DNA from: Paenibacillus sp. oral taxon 786 str. D14
Lineage (GTDB): Bacteria; Bacillota; Bacilli; Paenibacillales; Paenibacillaceae
NCBI RefSeq assembly: GCF_000159955.1
Contig: NZ_GG695982.1
Span: forward strand, 1 to 12,775
Direction: 5' to 3'
DNA: 12,775 nt
The first letter of the stretch is position 1. Each line of letters begins with the position of its first letter. Below are positions 1 to 8,323 of this stretch, piece by piece. The notes under the pieces are model-generated. The model had not been told where the DNA came from and did no database searches. It worked only from the letters and a program-made list of their open reading frames with translations. Position numbers and translations under genes: made by a program.

Positions 1-411
1 GATCGGATTGAGGCTGAACAGCGGCAAGCGGAACGATTGGAATTGATTCGGAATGAACTCGGTTACGACGTTGTGGAACAAACAGTGAACGAAGTCTGCG
101 CATGGCTTGTTGAGGCGGGTATTGATCGCCAGTCAGCAAAGCGATCGGCTGAAAAAGTTGTACAGGCGCACCTCAGTGAACTGGATCGTGTAGATCTGCA
201 TAAAGAGGCCTTAAAGTTAGCTTTACATACACAGCCTGTCCCATCAAGTGCTTCCACAAAGCAACGCGGAAGAAGCAATTCAAAAGTGATTCTGACTGAG
301 CCTAATGATTTGAGAGTAATCGTTTCGCAAGGAAGAAAGAAGAAGTTGTCCGCTTACGAGGCGCTGAAAGCAGTCGGATATATTAAAAATCCTTTGGAGT
401 TCCTAGGATGA
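1..411 (+). CDS. tnsC: Probable TnsC, C-terminal part (Tn7-like transposition ATPase), cut by left edge
   Basis: The reading frame is open to the left edge of the window, so the true start lies outside; the first TTG in view (37) is internal. About 136 residues remain, ending at TGA 409-411. The visible part is charged and helical, with a basic, low-complexity stretch (KQRGRSNSK, then GRKKK) before a short C-terminal segment. No Walker motifs are visible, as expected, because the AAA+ core would lie upstream. The call comes mainly from position: the gene ends 12 bases before tnsD, in the tnsC-tnsD-tnsE order of Tn7. In Tn7, TnsC is the ATP-dependent regulator that links target selectors (TnsD or TnsE) to the TnsA/TnsB transposase, and its C-terminus contacts TnsA. 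The sequence alone would not prove the family. Confidence 0.72.
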   Translation, partial: DRIEAEQRQAERLELIRNELGYDVVEQTVNEVCAWLVEAGIDRQSAKRSAEKVVQAHLSELDRVDLHKEALKLALHTQPVPSSASTKQRGRSNSKVILTEPNDLRVIVSQGRKKKLSAYEALKAVGYIKNPLEFLG

Positions 412-423
412 GGTATTGAACCC

Positions 424-2193
424 ATGAATGAAAGTTATGCAATACCTGTTCCGTATCCTGATGAGCTTTTATATAGCGTGATTAATCGATATCACCTGAG
501 AGCTAATAACACAAGCCCAAAATGGACATATAAAGAACTATTTGGCACGGAGAACATTATCCCGACAATTGATCTGCCAAGTCATATCGAGACGTTTTCA
601 CGCAGAAATATGCTGCATGGAATGACAGCCGATGATTGGATGAAAGACCACACTTGTTATCCGTTTTATGCTCCATTCTTGCCCAAGAATCGTGCCAATC
701 GTTTAAAGCAACTCATGAAAGGGCCGGATGGTTCGGGGATACATGCACTTGTTGGGATTACCGCCAGTACAGTGGATAGGAACAGTGATTTGCGGTTCTG
801 TTCTCAATGCTATGAAAAAGATATAAACCAATATGGGGAGCCGTATTGGCATCGCATTCACCAGTTGCCGGGAGTATGGGTTTGTCCGGTTCATCGGGAT
901 GTTCTGCATCGGATGACATACCCGGTTTCAGATCGATATGGGTTGACCGTTCTCCCTATTTCGAAGAAGATGTTCGGCTCAGTACCGATTGTCGCCAACT
1001 TGTCAGGTAAAACAATCAATCAGCTTTCAGACATCGCAAGAGACATTCAGGCATTAATGCAAACCAACGACTTGCCAGTTCTTTATGAATCCAGGAATAT
1101 ATTTCTGCCACGCTTACGGAAGCAAGGGTATGTAACCGCAGGCGGGCGTATTCGCCAGCAAAAACTTGAGGAACAGTTCGTCATTTGCTATGGGAGAGAG
1201 CTGCTGGAGATGCTGGGCAGCCTTCCATACGGTAAGGACTACACATGGCTGAATCTGGCGACAAGGTCCGCCCGGCGGGCGATTCATCCGCTGCGGCAGA
1301 TGCTGCTGATCCGTTTTTTGTACGGGTCATTCAATGAATTTTTAGAACAATCCGAGGTGGATGACGCACCCTTCGGTAAAGGGCCATGGCCATGTCTGAA
1401 CAAAGCAGCGGAACATTATCGAACCTCAATAATAACGGACCTGCTCATTACACGTTGTACAGATACCGGCCGGCCTGTAGGAACCTTTACTTGTGAATGC
1501 GGCTTCGCCTATTCAAGACGAGGACCGGATCAATCCGAAGAAGATAAATACCGCAGAGGGCGTATCAAATCGTTTGGTCCAGTTTGGATGGATAAGCTTC
1601 AGGTACATTTGCGAGAGGGCATTTCCTATCGTTCCATAGCAGCGTTATTGGGGGTTGATACGAATACAGTCATGAAGTACGCCAAAGGTATTGTGATAAC
1701 ACGCAACTTGGAACCTGCATTATTAGAAAGTCCAAGAAAATCTTTCAAACCTGTCCGATCCAAGGGATCTAAACATACACGAGTCGACTGGGGGAAACGT
1801 GATCTGGAGCTAAGTTGGATTGTCGAGGAAACATGTAGAAGGATATTATCCGATCGCAAAAATAAACCTGTCAGAATTACGATTTCAGCGATAGGCAGAC
1901 GAGTCGGGAAACTGAGTTTGCTAGAAAAGCAAAAACAAAAGCTCCCTGTAACGACGAAAGTATTATCTGATTACCTTGAGTCGACATCCCAATTTCAAAT
2001 TAGGAGGGTTCGATGGGCTGCTGAGCAACTGGCTGGCGAATGGCCCATAAAACGGTGGAAACTTGTGAAAAAAGCCGGACTGCGACCAGGATATGCCCAA
2101 GAGGTATCGGATGAAATTGATCGTTGTATTGGACAAAGAGCTTCAATGAATCGAATTGCATCTGCTGAGGTGACTCCATTATGGCTGCATTGA
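424..2193 (+). CDS. tnsD: TnsD/TniQ-family target-site selector of a Tn7-like transposon
   Basis: 589 residues, ATG start with a GAGG ribosome binding site at 410-413 that overlaps the tnsC stop. The N-terminal TniQ-type region begins with the typical PYPDELLYSVINRY (residues 10-23). A CCCH zinc finger follows (C126, C129, C154, H157), at nearly the same place as in E. coli TnsD. A second cysteine cluster, C345 and C357-x-C359 in TFTCECGFAYSRRG, is also typical of the family. Residues 396-420 look like a helix-turn-helix. In Tn7, TnsD binds a specific chromosomal site (attTn7 at the end of glmS) and recruits TnsC. The actual target here cannot be read from the window. The protein is longer than E. 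coli TnsD (508 residues), mainly because of a basic C-terminal half that may read the attachment site. It overlaps tnsE by 13 bases, so translation is probably coupled. Confidence 0.93.
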   Translation: MNESYAIPVPYPDELLYSVINRYHLRANNTSPKWTYKELFGTENIIPTIDLPSHIETFSRRNMLHGMTADDWMKDHTCYPFYAPFLPKNRANRLKQLMKGPDGSGIHALVGITASTVDRNSDLRFCSQCYEKDINQYGEPYWHRIHQLPGVWVCPVHRDVLHRMTYPVSDRYGLTVLPISKKMFGSVPIVANLSGKTINQLSDIARDIQALMQTNDLPVLYESRNIFLPRLRKQGYVTAGGRIRQQKLEEQFVICYGRELLEMLGSLPYGKDYTWLNLATRSARRAIHPLRQMLLIRFLYGSFNEFLEQSEVDDAPFGKGPWPCLNKAAEHYRTSIITDLLITRCTDTGRPVGTFTCECGFAYSRRGPDQSEEDKYRRGRIKSFGPVWMDKLQVHLREGISYRSIAALLGVDTNTVMKYAKGIVITRNLEPALLESPRKSFKPVRSKGSKHTRVDWGKRDLELSWIVEETCRRILSDRKNKPVRITISAIGRRVGKLSLLEKQKQKLPVTTKVLSDYLESTSQFQIRRVRWAAEQLAGEWPIKRWKLVKKAGLRPGYAQEVSDEIDRCIGQRASMNRIASAEVTPLWLH

Positions 2194-3794
2194 CACTGCG
2201 TTCATGGCCGTTTCCGGATAATCAGGGGGTTGAGTTATTTTGGTTCGGGTCCCCTTTCATGGACTACAAGGGGAATTGGAGAGTTCGAGTCGCATTTCGA
2301 ACAGAAACCGGGGACTTGAAAGTTATATCCTACCCATGGGGAACAGTCCCCTATTTGCGCATGGGACAAATCTACACCAATGGAGTATTTGATCAAGTCA
2401 AGCCATTGGAAGGCATTGTACATAGAATAACGATAAGCAGCTTGGATCAAGGTCTGATGAGTAATGGGTTTAAATTGCCCAAGCGCTTGATTGACTTCCG
2501 TCAAAATCCGGAGCTAGGGCTTCAAAAAATTATTCAGTTTCAGTTTGACGGGACGATTTATTGCTTTCCAGTGTTCGAATTCATTCGAGCCATGTTTATT
2601 AACTCCAGGTATTTGGCGTATTATTTAATGCAGCCGCACGGTCTGGAAATGTTGATCGATAATAGCGATATGAGAGGAAAAACTTTGCATTTTGATTTGA
2701 GTTTTCGTGTACCGGCCAAATTGGCAAGCGAAAGTAACGCACGTCACCTATCCTGGATTTACATTGATCCCGCTATTCGTACCATGTGGGATTCCGTTTA
2801 TCAATTGATGTTCAATCAAGCGATCAAGGACTCGCCTCAAAATCCGAGCGCCAGAATGAGGAAGGGAATTCCGCTTGGCGTTGAGCTCCCGGCTGTTGGT
2901 TCTCTTGAGTTTCACGTTCGAGGAGAACAATTCAATAACTATTTCTTGGTGAAAGAGATTCTCGGTATTGGCGGTTTTAAGCATCCGGCGGAAGAGATCG
3001 TCTTTTGGCACCCATCGAAGAAGCGTCGTGAGTCGATTTCAGGGGATAAACAAGTTCGAGTTACGTCCGGATCCGAAAATAAAGACTACATATTGAATGA
3101 TCAAAGCGAAAATGCCAGGGAAAATGCGAGGCAAGATGTATTGGAGACCCCTCCTACGTTTATGCGATTCTCCAATTTTCCTAGGGTTACTGCTCGTCGA
3201 GAGGATGTGAGGCATTCCCATACCGGCAATGACGTGATCGTCACCTCCGGGAGAGGCGGGAAGAACTCAGGAGGACTAGATAAAGTAAGTACACAGGATT
3301 CGATGGTCGGCGGCGATACGCCTCCTATCGATTTTCAGACGCTTGAAACCATACCAATTACAGAGGCTATCGGTCTTGAATCTTTTTTCGAGATGACTCA
3401 AATCTTAAAGCATGTCTTTCCCGGTCATATCCGGATGTCTGTGCTCAGGATTCCTCCCGGCAAAAGATTTTCTGTATGTCCAAACGGCTCCCGACGAACA
3501 TGTGGGATCGTACAGGCGGATCATGGTATCACGACTAAGTTTATTATCGAAGTGGCCCGGCCGGATGATTGGTCCATTTCGACATTGATCCTCCACCCAA
3601 CTCAGCAGACTGCACTAAAGACGGTTGAGCGTGACATTAAGTTGCTTCTTGAAGGGCTTGTTCAAAAAGGCGGCCACTGGGATCAGAATATTTTAAACCA
3701 ATGCAACGGCTTCAATATCGAAAAGGTTAAACATTATCAGAGTGACTCAGTTAGGGATTGGGCGTATCGGATAAACGGGAAATTATCCGGCTAG
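2181..3794 (+). CDS. tnsE: TnsE, Tn7-type target selector for replicating/mobile DNA
   Basis: 537 residues, almost the length of E. coli TnsE (538). ATG 2181 has a GAGGTGA ribosome binding site at 2167-2173 and lies inside the end of tnsD. The N-terminal half (about 1-280) is rich in aromatic residues and beta-like. A polar, probably disordered linker follows (about 281-380, many S, N, G and R). A compact C-terminal domain (about 385-535) carries the family-like segments SFFEMTQILKHVFPG and ILHPTQQTALKTVERDI. In Tn7, TnsE directs insertion into conjugal plasmids and lagging-strand DNA by binding the sliding clamp and 3'-recessed DNA ends; those roles are taken from the family, not seen here. 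Its presence separates this element from Tn7-like elements with only TniQ/TnsD targeting. Cargo genes begin directly after it, as in Tn7. Confidence 0.92.
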   Translation: MAALTLRSWPFPDNQGVELFWFGSPFMDYKGNWRVRVAFRTETGDLKVISYPWGTVPYLRMGQIYTNGVFDQVKPLEGIVHRITISSLDQGLMSNGFKLPKRLIDFRQNPELGLQKIIQFQFDGTIYCFPVFEFIRAMFINSRYLAYYLMQPHGLEMLIDNSDMRGKTLHFDLSFRVPAKLASESNARHLSWIYIDPAIRTMWDSVYQLMFNQAIKDSPQNPSARMRKGIPLGVELPAVGSLEFHVRGEQFNNYFLVKEILGIGGFKHPAEEIVFWHPSKKRRESISGDKQVRVTSGSENKDYILNDQSENARENARQDVLETPPTFMRFSNFPRVTARREDVRHSHTGNDVIVTSGRGGKNSGGLDKVSTQDSMVGGDTPPIDFQTLETIPITEAIGLESFFEMTQILKHVFPGHIRMSVLRIPPGKRFSVCPNGSRRTCGIVQADHGITTKFIIEVARPDDWSISTLILHPTQQTALKTVERDIKLLLEGLVQKGGHWDQNILNQCNGFNIEKVKHYQSDSVRDWAYRINGKLSG

Positions 3795-3818
3795 ACAATA
3801 GATGTTTGATTTATTTTG

Positions 3819-3830
3819 GTATTGAAATAC
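3819..3830. repeat. Short palindrome overlapping the -35 element
   Basis: GTATT-GA-AATAC is a 5-base inverted repeat with a 2-base centre and covers the TTGAAA hexamer. This position would suit an operator, but the site is short and AT-rich and could be chance. No regulator gene is visible nearby. Confidence 0.25.
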
Positions 3831-3851
3831 TCGATTCTTGGATGGTATAAT
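3822..3851 (+). promoter_or_regulatory. Strong extended -10 sigma-A-type promoter for the restriction-modification operon
   Basis: TTGAAA (3822-3827), an 18-base spacer and TATAAT (3846-3851), with the extended -10 TGG directly upstream (3843-3845). The predicted transcription start is near 3858, which leaves a leader of about 30 bases before the ribosome binding site and TTG start at 3887. It lies in the only intergenic gap between tnsE and the next gene, so the cargo operon can be transcribed independently of the tns operon. Confidence 0.8.
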
Positions 3852-3873
3852 TTAGTTGGCTATTGGCAGTGAA

Positions 3874-3883
3874 AGAAGGTGAT
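3874..3883 (+). promoter_or_regulatory. Ribosome binding site that decides the start at TTG 3887
   Basis: AGAAGGTGAT matches the anti-Shine-Dalgarno region well, and TTG 3887 sits 7 bases after its AGG. The alternative TTG 3863 would be only about 5 bases from the predicted transcription start and has no binding site, so 3887 is preferred. Confidence 0.65.
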
Positions 3884-3886
3884 GAA

Positions 3887-5473
3887 TTGATTGAATCGTT
3901 CTGGAATACTTGTTTGCTTCATGATATCACAACCCGTGATCAGCTGCTGCGCGAAGCCATTCGAGTGAAGCGGACACAACAACTACTGAAACTACAACAG
4001 TTGGCCGAAACGGAGCTAATTACGGAACCCGAGAAGCTGTTTCTGTGGATGAAGGAACGCGCTTTAGACAGGGAATTAGGTCATTTCCCCGGCGATCGGG
4101 ATTTATTTTATAAATTATACCATGCAGGCAAGGACATGGACTTGTTGGAATACGCCATGCTCACCATCCAACAAGATCGGGTTACAGGGTGCATTGTCGT
4201 CCATCCTGGAATCGTCGAAAAGTTTGTCGATCAGTGTGAGCGGCGTGGTTGCAAGAACATTCTGCTTGCAGAAGCTGAAAAGTATATCAAAGGACTTGTC
4301 GAGACGAAATGTTACCATCGCCCATGGACAATCACATTGTTAACAGAAAACTACATCATCGGCAGATTATTCAAAACTTATTTCGAGCCCTACTCCAATA
4401 TCCGCATCGTTCAAGGGTCCATTTATCAGCCGCTGCCTGCAGAAATTCAATTCGACGCGATCCTGGCGATGCCGAATTTCGGTATGAAAATGAACGATGA
4501 CGAGGTTGCGGTTCGGGAATCCGAGGGCGCGGCGGCCAGCTATCTGCTTCCACTCTTGCAAGACGACGGGAGATTAAGCGTGACCTTGCCCGCGCGGATG
4601 CTGTTTCAATCCGGCGCGATCGCCAGCTGGCGGAAGCAAATGAATGATCAGGCGCCGGTGCAAACGATCTATTCGCTTCCGGACGGCTTGTTTCGTCCCT
4701 ACACTTCCATCAAGACCTATCAGGTTGACTTTGGAAAAGCGCCTGTGGAAGAGGTGATCCTCGGGCGGCTCCATATGGAGAAGTCAAAGCTTGTGGCGGA
4801 ACGGGAGATTGCCATCCATTCAGACCGGTTCCGAGAGCTGGATCATTGGCGAATCGAACTGCTGCTGGATGAAGATCAGGATACACTTCGTTCGTTCCAG
4901 CAGGCGGCGACCCCGAAAGTGAAGTTGCGCGATGTGGCAGAAATTTTTCGGGGAAAATCGATTCTTAAGCAGGATCTAAAGCCCGGGAACATTAAGGTGC
5001 TGAATATATCCAATCTGGATGACGGCGAAGTGCTATTGGATCAACTTGAAACGATTGACGAGGAAGAGAGGAAAGTGAAACGTTACGAGATTCTCCCGGG
5101 TGACCTGGTCATGACGTGCCGCGGCACCGTGAACAAGTTGGCTGTATTTCCGGAGGCTCAAGGGATGGTCATCGCTTCCTCGAATATGATCGTGATCCGA
5201 TTCAAGTCGGCCATCAAGAGTCATTTTGCCAAAATGTTTCTGGAAAGCCCTGTTGGAACAGCCCTTATTCAAAGCTTCCAGCGGGGAACAACCGTGATGA
5301 ATTTGAATCCAGCGGATGTGGCGGAATTGGAATTGCCCTTGGTACCGGAAGATAGACAGCAAGAAATCATACAGCAATATATCCGGGAGAAAGAACGATA
5401 CAAAGAAGTCGTGCGGGAAGCGTCGGACCGTTGGGAACGAGTCAAGAGTCAGTTATATGAGCAACTCTACTGA
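3887..5473 (+). CDS. Methyltransferase-like protein with degenerate catalytic motifs, fused to one HsdS-type recognition domain
   Basis: 528 residues from TTG 3887 (an upstream TTG at 3863 would add 8). A helical N-terminal region (about 1-110) leads into an N6-adenine methyltransferase fold (about 110-320). The fold is recognisable from [13 protein letters not shown] and from [14 protein letters not shown], the counterpart of LPxGLF..YTGIKT in HsdM. Motif I (D-P-x-C-G-S-G in HsdM) is not present where expected ([10 protein letters not shown], 123-132), and motif IV NPPF is replaced by MPNF (196-199). Catalysis is therefore doubtful. Residues 343-485 form a single HsdS-type target recognition domain; its RGTVNKLAV (412-420) parallels RGTVGKVAL in the downstream HsdS. 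A coiled-coil-like tail (491-528) resembles the HsdS spacer helices. It is first in the hsdM-hsdS-hsdR operon, 16 bases before hsdM. It may be a DNA-binding accessory or alternative specificity subunit, but its function is not known to me. Confidence 0.8.
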   Translation: MIESFWNTCLLHDITTRDQLLREAIRVKRTQQLLKLQQLAETELITEPEKLFLWMKERALDRELGHFPGDRDLFYKLYHAGKDMDLLEYAMLTIQQDRVTGCIVVHPGIVEKFVDQCERRGCKNILLAEAEKYIKGLVETKCYHRPWTITLLTENYIIGRLFKTYFEPYSNIRIVQGSIYQPLPAEIQFDAILAMPNFGMKMNDDEVAVRESEGAAASYLLPLLQDDGRLSVTLPARMLFQSGAIASWRKQMNDQAPVQTIYSLPDGLFRPYTSIKTYQVDFGKAPVEEVILGRLHMEKSKLVAEREIAIHSDRFRELDHWRIELLLDEDQDTLRSFQQAATPKVKLRDVAEIFRGKSILKQDLKPGNIKVLNISNLDDGEVLLDQLETIDEEERKVKRYEILPGDLVMTCRGTVNKLAVFPEAQGMVIASSNMIVIRFKSAIKSHFAKMFLESPVGTALIQSFQRGTTVMNLNPADVAELELPLVPEDRQQEIIQQYIREKERYKEVVREASDRWERVKSQLYEQLY

Positions 5474-5489
5474 GGAGGAATTCAGGATA

Positions 5490-7013
5490 ATGGCAACAGC
5501 GAACATTGGATTCGAGGAAAAATTATGGAGCATGGCCGATAAGCTGCGTGGCAGCATGGATGCAGCGGAGTATAAGCATGTAGCTCTCGGTCTTCTATTT
5601 CTGAAATATGTGTCGGATGCATTTGAAGAAAAATATGAAGCATTGAAAAATGAACCGTATGCCGATCCGGAGGACCGGGACGAATACGTGGCAGAAAATA
5701 TATTCTGGGTACCGAAAGAAGCGCGCTGGAGCCATATCAAGGATAACGCGAAGAAGCCGGAAATCGGGCAGATCATTGATAATGCCATGATTGCCATCGA
5801 GAAGGAAAATCCATCGCTGAAAGGCGTGCTGCCGAAAGATTACGCTAGGCCGGCGCTGGATAAAACTCGTCTTGGCGAAGTGATCGATTTGTTCTCGTTC
5901 AAAGTCGGCGATGAAGAAAGCCGTTCGAAGGATGTACTGGGGCGGGTATATGAGTATTTCCTTAGCAAATTCGCAAGCGCGGAAGGCAAGAACGGCGGGG
6001 AATTCTATACCCCGAACAGCGTTGTTCGCCTGCTCGTCGAGATGATACAGCCGTTCAAGGGCCGCGTATACGACCCCTGCTGTGGTTCCGGCGGCATGTT
6101 CGTTCAGAGCGAGAAGTTTGTAGAGGAGCATCAGGGGCGCATTGGCGATATCGCGGTGTACGGGCAGGAGTCGAATCCGACGACGTGGAAGTTGTGCAAA
6201 ATGAACCTCGCCATTCGCGGCATCGACGGCAACCTTGGGGAGCATCATGCAGATACGTTCCATAATGATTTACATAAAAATCTGAAGGCCGATTACATCT
6301 TGGCGAATCCGCCATTCAATATCAGCGATTGGGGCGGTGAACGGCTGACAGATGACACTCGCTGGACGTATGGGGTGCCTCCCGCAGGGAATGCCAACTA
6401 TGCGTGGATTCAGCATATCGTGAACAAGCTTGCGCCCAGCGGTGTTGCAGGCTTTGTACTTGCGAACGGCTCCATGTCGACAAGTACGACGGCGGAGTTC
6501 GAGATTCGCAGCAAGCTGGTTAACGCCGATCTGGTCGATTGCATCGTCACCTTGCCGGGGCAATTGTTCTATTCGACGCAAATTCCGGTTTGTCTTTGGT
6601 TCATCGCCAAAAATAAAGCGCCAAAGGGCTTTCGGGACCGCCGCGGCGAAATCCTGTTTATCGATGCACGCAAAATGGGTCATATGGTGGATCGGACACA
6701 TCGCGAACTCAGTACGGAGGATATCCGGAAGATCGCTGATACGTACCACGCATGGCGCGGTCAGGCGGAGGTCGGAGCATACGAGGATGTGAAAGGCTTC
6801 TGCAAAGCGGCGAAGCTTGCGGATGTGCAGGAGCACGAGTATATTTTGACACCGGGGCGGTATGTTGGAATTGAGGATGTGGAGGAAGACAGCGAGCCGT
6901 TCGAGGATAAGATGGCACGGTTGACGGAGGAGTTGGCTGAGCAATTCGCCAAGTCCCGGCAATTGGAGGACGAGATTCGCAAGCGGCTTGGGGGGATCGG
7001 GTTTGAGTTTTGA
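5490..7013 (+). CDS. hsdM: Type I restriction-modification methyltransferase subunit HsdM
   Basis: 507 residues from ATG 5490, chosen for the GAGGAGG at 5472-5478. An in-frame ATG at 5457 would add 11 residues, but the binding site lies downstream of it. The N-terminal helical HsdM domain ([20 protein letters not shown] and on to about residue 150) is followed by the catalytic fold with motif I DPCCGSGG (195-202) and motif IV NPPF (273-276), both intact. A C-terminal helical tail follows (about 460-507). HsdM transfers a methyl group from S-adenosylmethionine to adenine N6 at the site chosen by HsdS, and works as an M2S complex that protects host DNA. Length and motifs are normal for the family. 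It overlaps hsdS by 11 bases, so translation is probably coupled. It contrasts with the degenerate methyltransferase-like gene just upstream. Confidence 0.96.
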   Translation: MATANIGFEEKLWSMADKLRGSMDAAEYKHVALGLLFLKYVSDAFEEKYEALKNEPYADPEDRDEYVAENIFWVPKEARWSHIKDNAKKPEIGQIIDNAMIAIEKENPSLKGVLPKDYARPALDKTRLGEVIDLFSFKVGDEESRSKDVLGRVYEYFLSKFASAEGKNGGEFYTPNSVVRLLVEMIQPFKGRVYDPCCGSGGMFVQSEKFVEEHQGRIGDIAVYGQESNPTTWKLCKMNLAIRGIDGNLGEHHADTFHNDLHKNLKADYILANPPFNISDWGGERLTDDTRWTYGVPPAGNANYAWIQHIVNKLAPSGVAGFVLANGSMSTSTTAEFEIRSKLVNADLVDCIVTLPGQLFYSTQIPVCLWFIAKNKAPKGFRDRRGEILFIDARKMGHMVDRTHRELSTEDIRKIADTYHAWRGQAEVGAYEDVKGFCKAAKLADVQEHEYILTPGRYVGIEDVEEDSEPFEDKMARLTEELAEQFAKSRQLEDEIRKRLGGIGFEF

Positions 7014-8304
7014 GTGGAGAGAAACAACACTGGGAGAGTCGTTGGATATCAACCCCTTCTACAGTATAAGAAAAGGAACTTTGGCTAAGAAGATTTCCAT
7101 GGCTGATTTAGAACCTTTTACAAGGAAGATAACTAATTATGAGGTGGCTGAATTCAATGGAGGATCAAAGTTCAAAAATGGTGATACTCTCGTGGCAAGA
7201 ATAACGCCTTGTTTAGAAAATGGAAAAACGGCATACGTAAATATATTGGAAAAGGATGAAATAGGTTTTGGTTCAACGGAATTTATAGTTTTACGGGGTA
7301 AAGAAGGAATATCTGATAACAAATATGTGTACTATCTTTCCATCTCTCCGGAATTTAGAAATGTGGCGATAAAGTCAATGACCGGTACCTCTGGGCGGCA
7401 GAGAGCTCAAGTGGATGCCATCTCAAAGTGGCAGTTTCGATTACCACCAATTAAAGAGCAAAAAGAGATCTCGGCATTGCTATCATCGCTTGATGACAAG
7501 ATTGAGCTTAACATCGCCATCAACAAAAACCTTGAAGAAATGGCCCAAGCTCTTTTTAAACGATGGTTTGTGGACTTCGAGTTTCCGAATGAAAACGGCG
7601 AACCGTATAAGTCCAGCGGCGGCGAGTTTGAGGAAAGCGAGTTGGGGTTGATTCCGAAGGGGTGGAAGGTAGGGAGAGCAACCGATATATTCGATGTGCA
7701 GAGTGGGGGTACACCGAAAACGAGTACATCTGAATATTGGAATGGTGAAATTCCCTTTTTTACTCCAAAAGATTGTTCGAACTCATTATATGTAATCGAA
7801 ACAGAGAAAACCATCACTGAAGATGGGTTGAACAATTGCAACAGCAAGTTGTTCAAAACTGATACTGTTTTTATTACCGCAAGGGGAACGGTTGGAAAAG
7901 TTGCACTCGCAGGTAGAGACATGGCAATGAACCAATCCTGCTATGCTCTTGTCGCCAAAAGCGGTTATACCCAGAAGTACGTCTTTCATCTGACACAACA
8001 GCTAGTTAATGTATTGCGAAAAAATGCTAGTGGAGCCGTATTTGATGCAATAACAGTTTCAACTTTTCAAAATTTGAAAACTACTCTGCCAGATATTGAA
8101 CTGGTAAGACATTTTGATGGGCTAGTCAATGGACTCTATTCATTGTTACTTGAAAAGGCAAATGAAACCCAAACTTTGCAGCAACTCCGCGACACCCTTC
8201 TCCCCAAACTGATGTCGGGCGAGATCCGTGTCCCTGTCGAGCAGGATCACAGTGTTCCTGATCTGCCGATGGTTGCCGAGAGCAGCACAATCTATCAATC
8301 CTAA
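7003..8304 (+). CDS. hsdS: Type I restriction-modification specificity subunit HsdS, two recognition domains
   Basis: 433 residues from TTG 7003, which has a GGGGGG tract 7 bases upstream; an in-frame TTG at 6988 would add 5 residues. The layout is classical: recognition domain 1 (about 1-150), central conserved helices (151-191, [19 protein letters not shown] onward), recognition domain 2 (about 222-365, with RGTVGKVAL at 294-302), and distal conserved helices (about 366-408, ending [14 protein letters not shown]). Each recognition domain reads one half of a split DNA target and the helices set the spacing and bind HsdM. The target sequence cannot be predicted by eye. Both recognition domains are clearly more AT-rich than the helical regions and than hsdM and hsdR. 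This mosaic suggests they were exchanged by recombination. Full length, with no disruption seen. Confidence 0.95.
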   Translation: MSFEWRETTLGESLDINPFYSIRKGTLAKKISMADLEPFTRKITNYEVAEFNGGSKFKNGDTLVARITPCLENGKTAYVNILEKDEIGFGSTEFIVLRGKEGISDNKYVYYLSISPEFRNVAIKSMTGTSGRQRAQVDAISKWQFRLPPIKEQKEISALLSSLDDKIELNIAINKNLEEMAQALFKRWFVDFEFPNENGEPYKSSGGEFEESELGLIPKGWKVGRATDIFDVQSGGTPKTSTSEYWNGEIPFFTPKDCSNSLYVIETEKTITEDGLNNCNSKLFKTDTVFITARGTVGKVALAGRDMAMNQSCYALVAKSGYTQKYVFHLTQQLVNVLRKNASGAVFDAITVSTFQNLKTTLPDIELVRHFDGLVNGLYSLLLEKANETQTLQQLRDTLLPKLMSGEIRVPVEQDHSVPDLPMVAESSTIYQS

Positions 8305-8308
8305 CCCC

Positions 8309-8318
8309 AAAGGAGGTG
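8309..8318 (+). promoter_or_regulatory. Near-perfect ribosome binding site fixing the hsdR start
   Basis: AAAGGAGGTG lies 7 bases (counted from GGAGG) before ATG 8324. It rules out the longer in-frame start at 8228, which would run through the end of hsdS. Confidence 0.85.
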
Positions 8319-8323
8319 CAACG

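Noticed and set aside
3768..3789. Hairpin CGGATAA / TTATCCG at the end of tnsE, as a terminator
   Set aside because: The 7-base stem has no T tract after it and lies mostly inside tnsE, so it is not a convincing rho-independent terminator.
4122..4343. Short + strand frame overlapping the methyltransferase-like gene
   Set aside because: Another frame of an intact 528-codon gene, with no binding site and no domain-like sequence.
5316..5489. Longer start for hsdM inside the upstream gene
   Set aside because: The extra residues are an out-of-frame reading of the upstream gene, and the strong binding site at 5472-5478 points to ATG 5490.
5595..7052. Two - strand open frames (222 and 260 codons) opposite hsdM
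   Set aside because: Shadow frames of hsdM; their translations are rich in R, H, P and C without domain structure.
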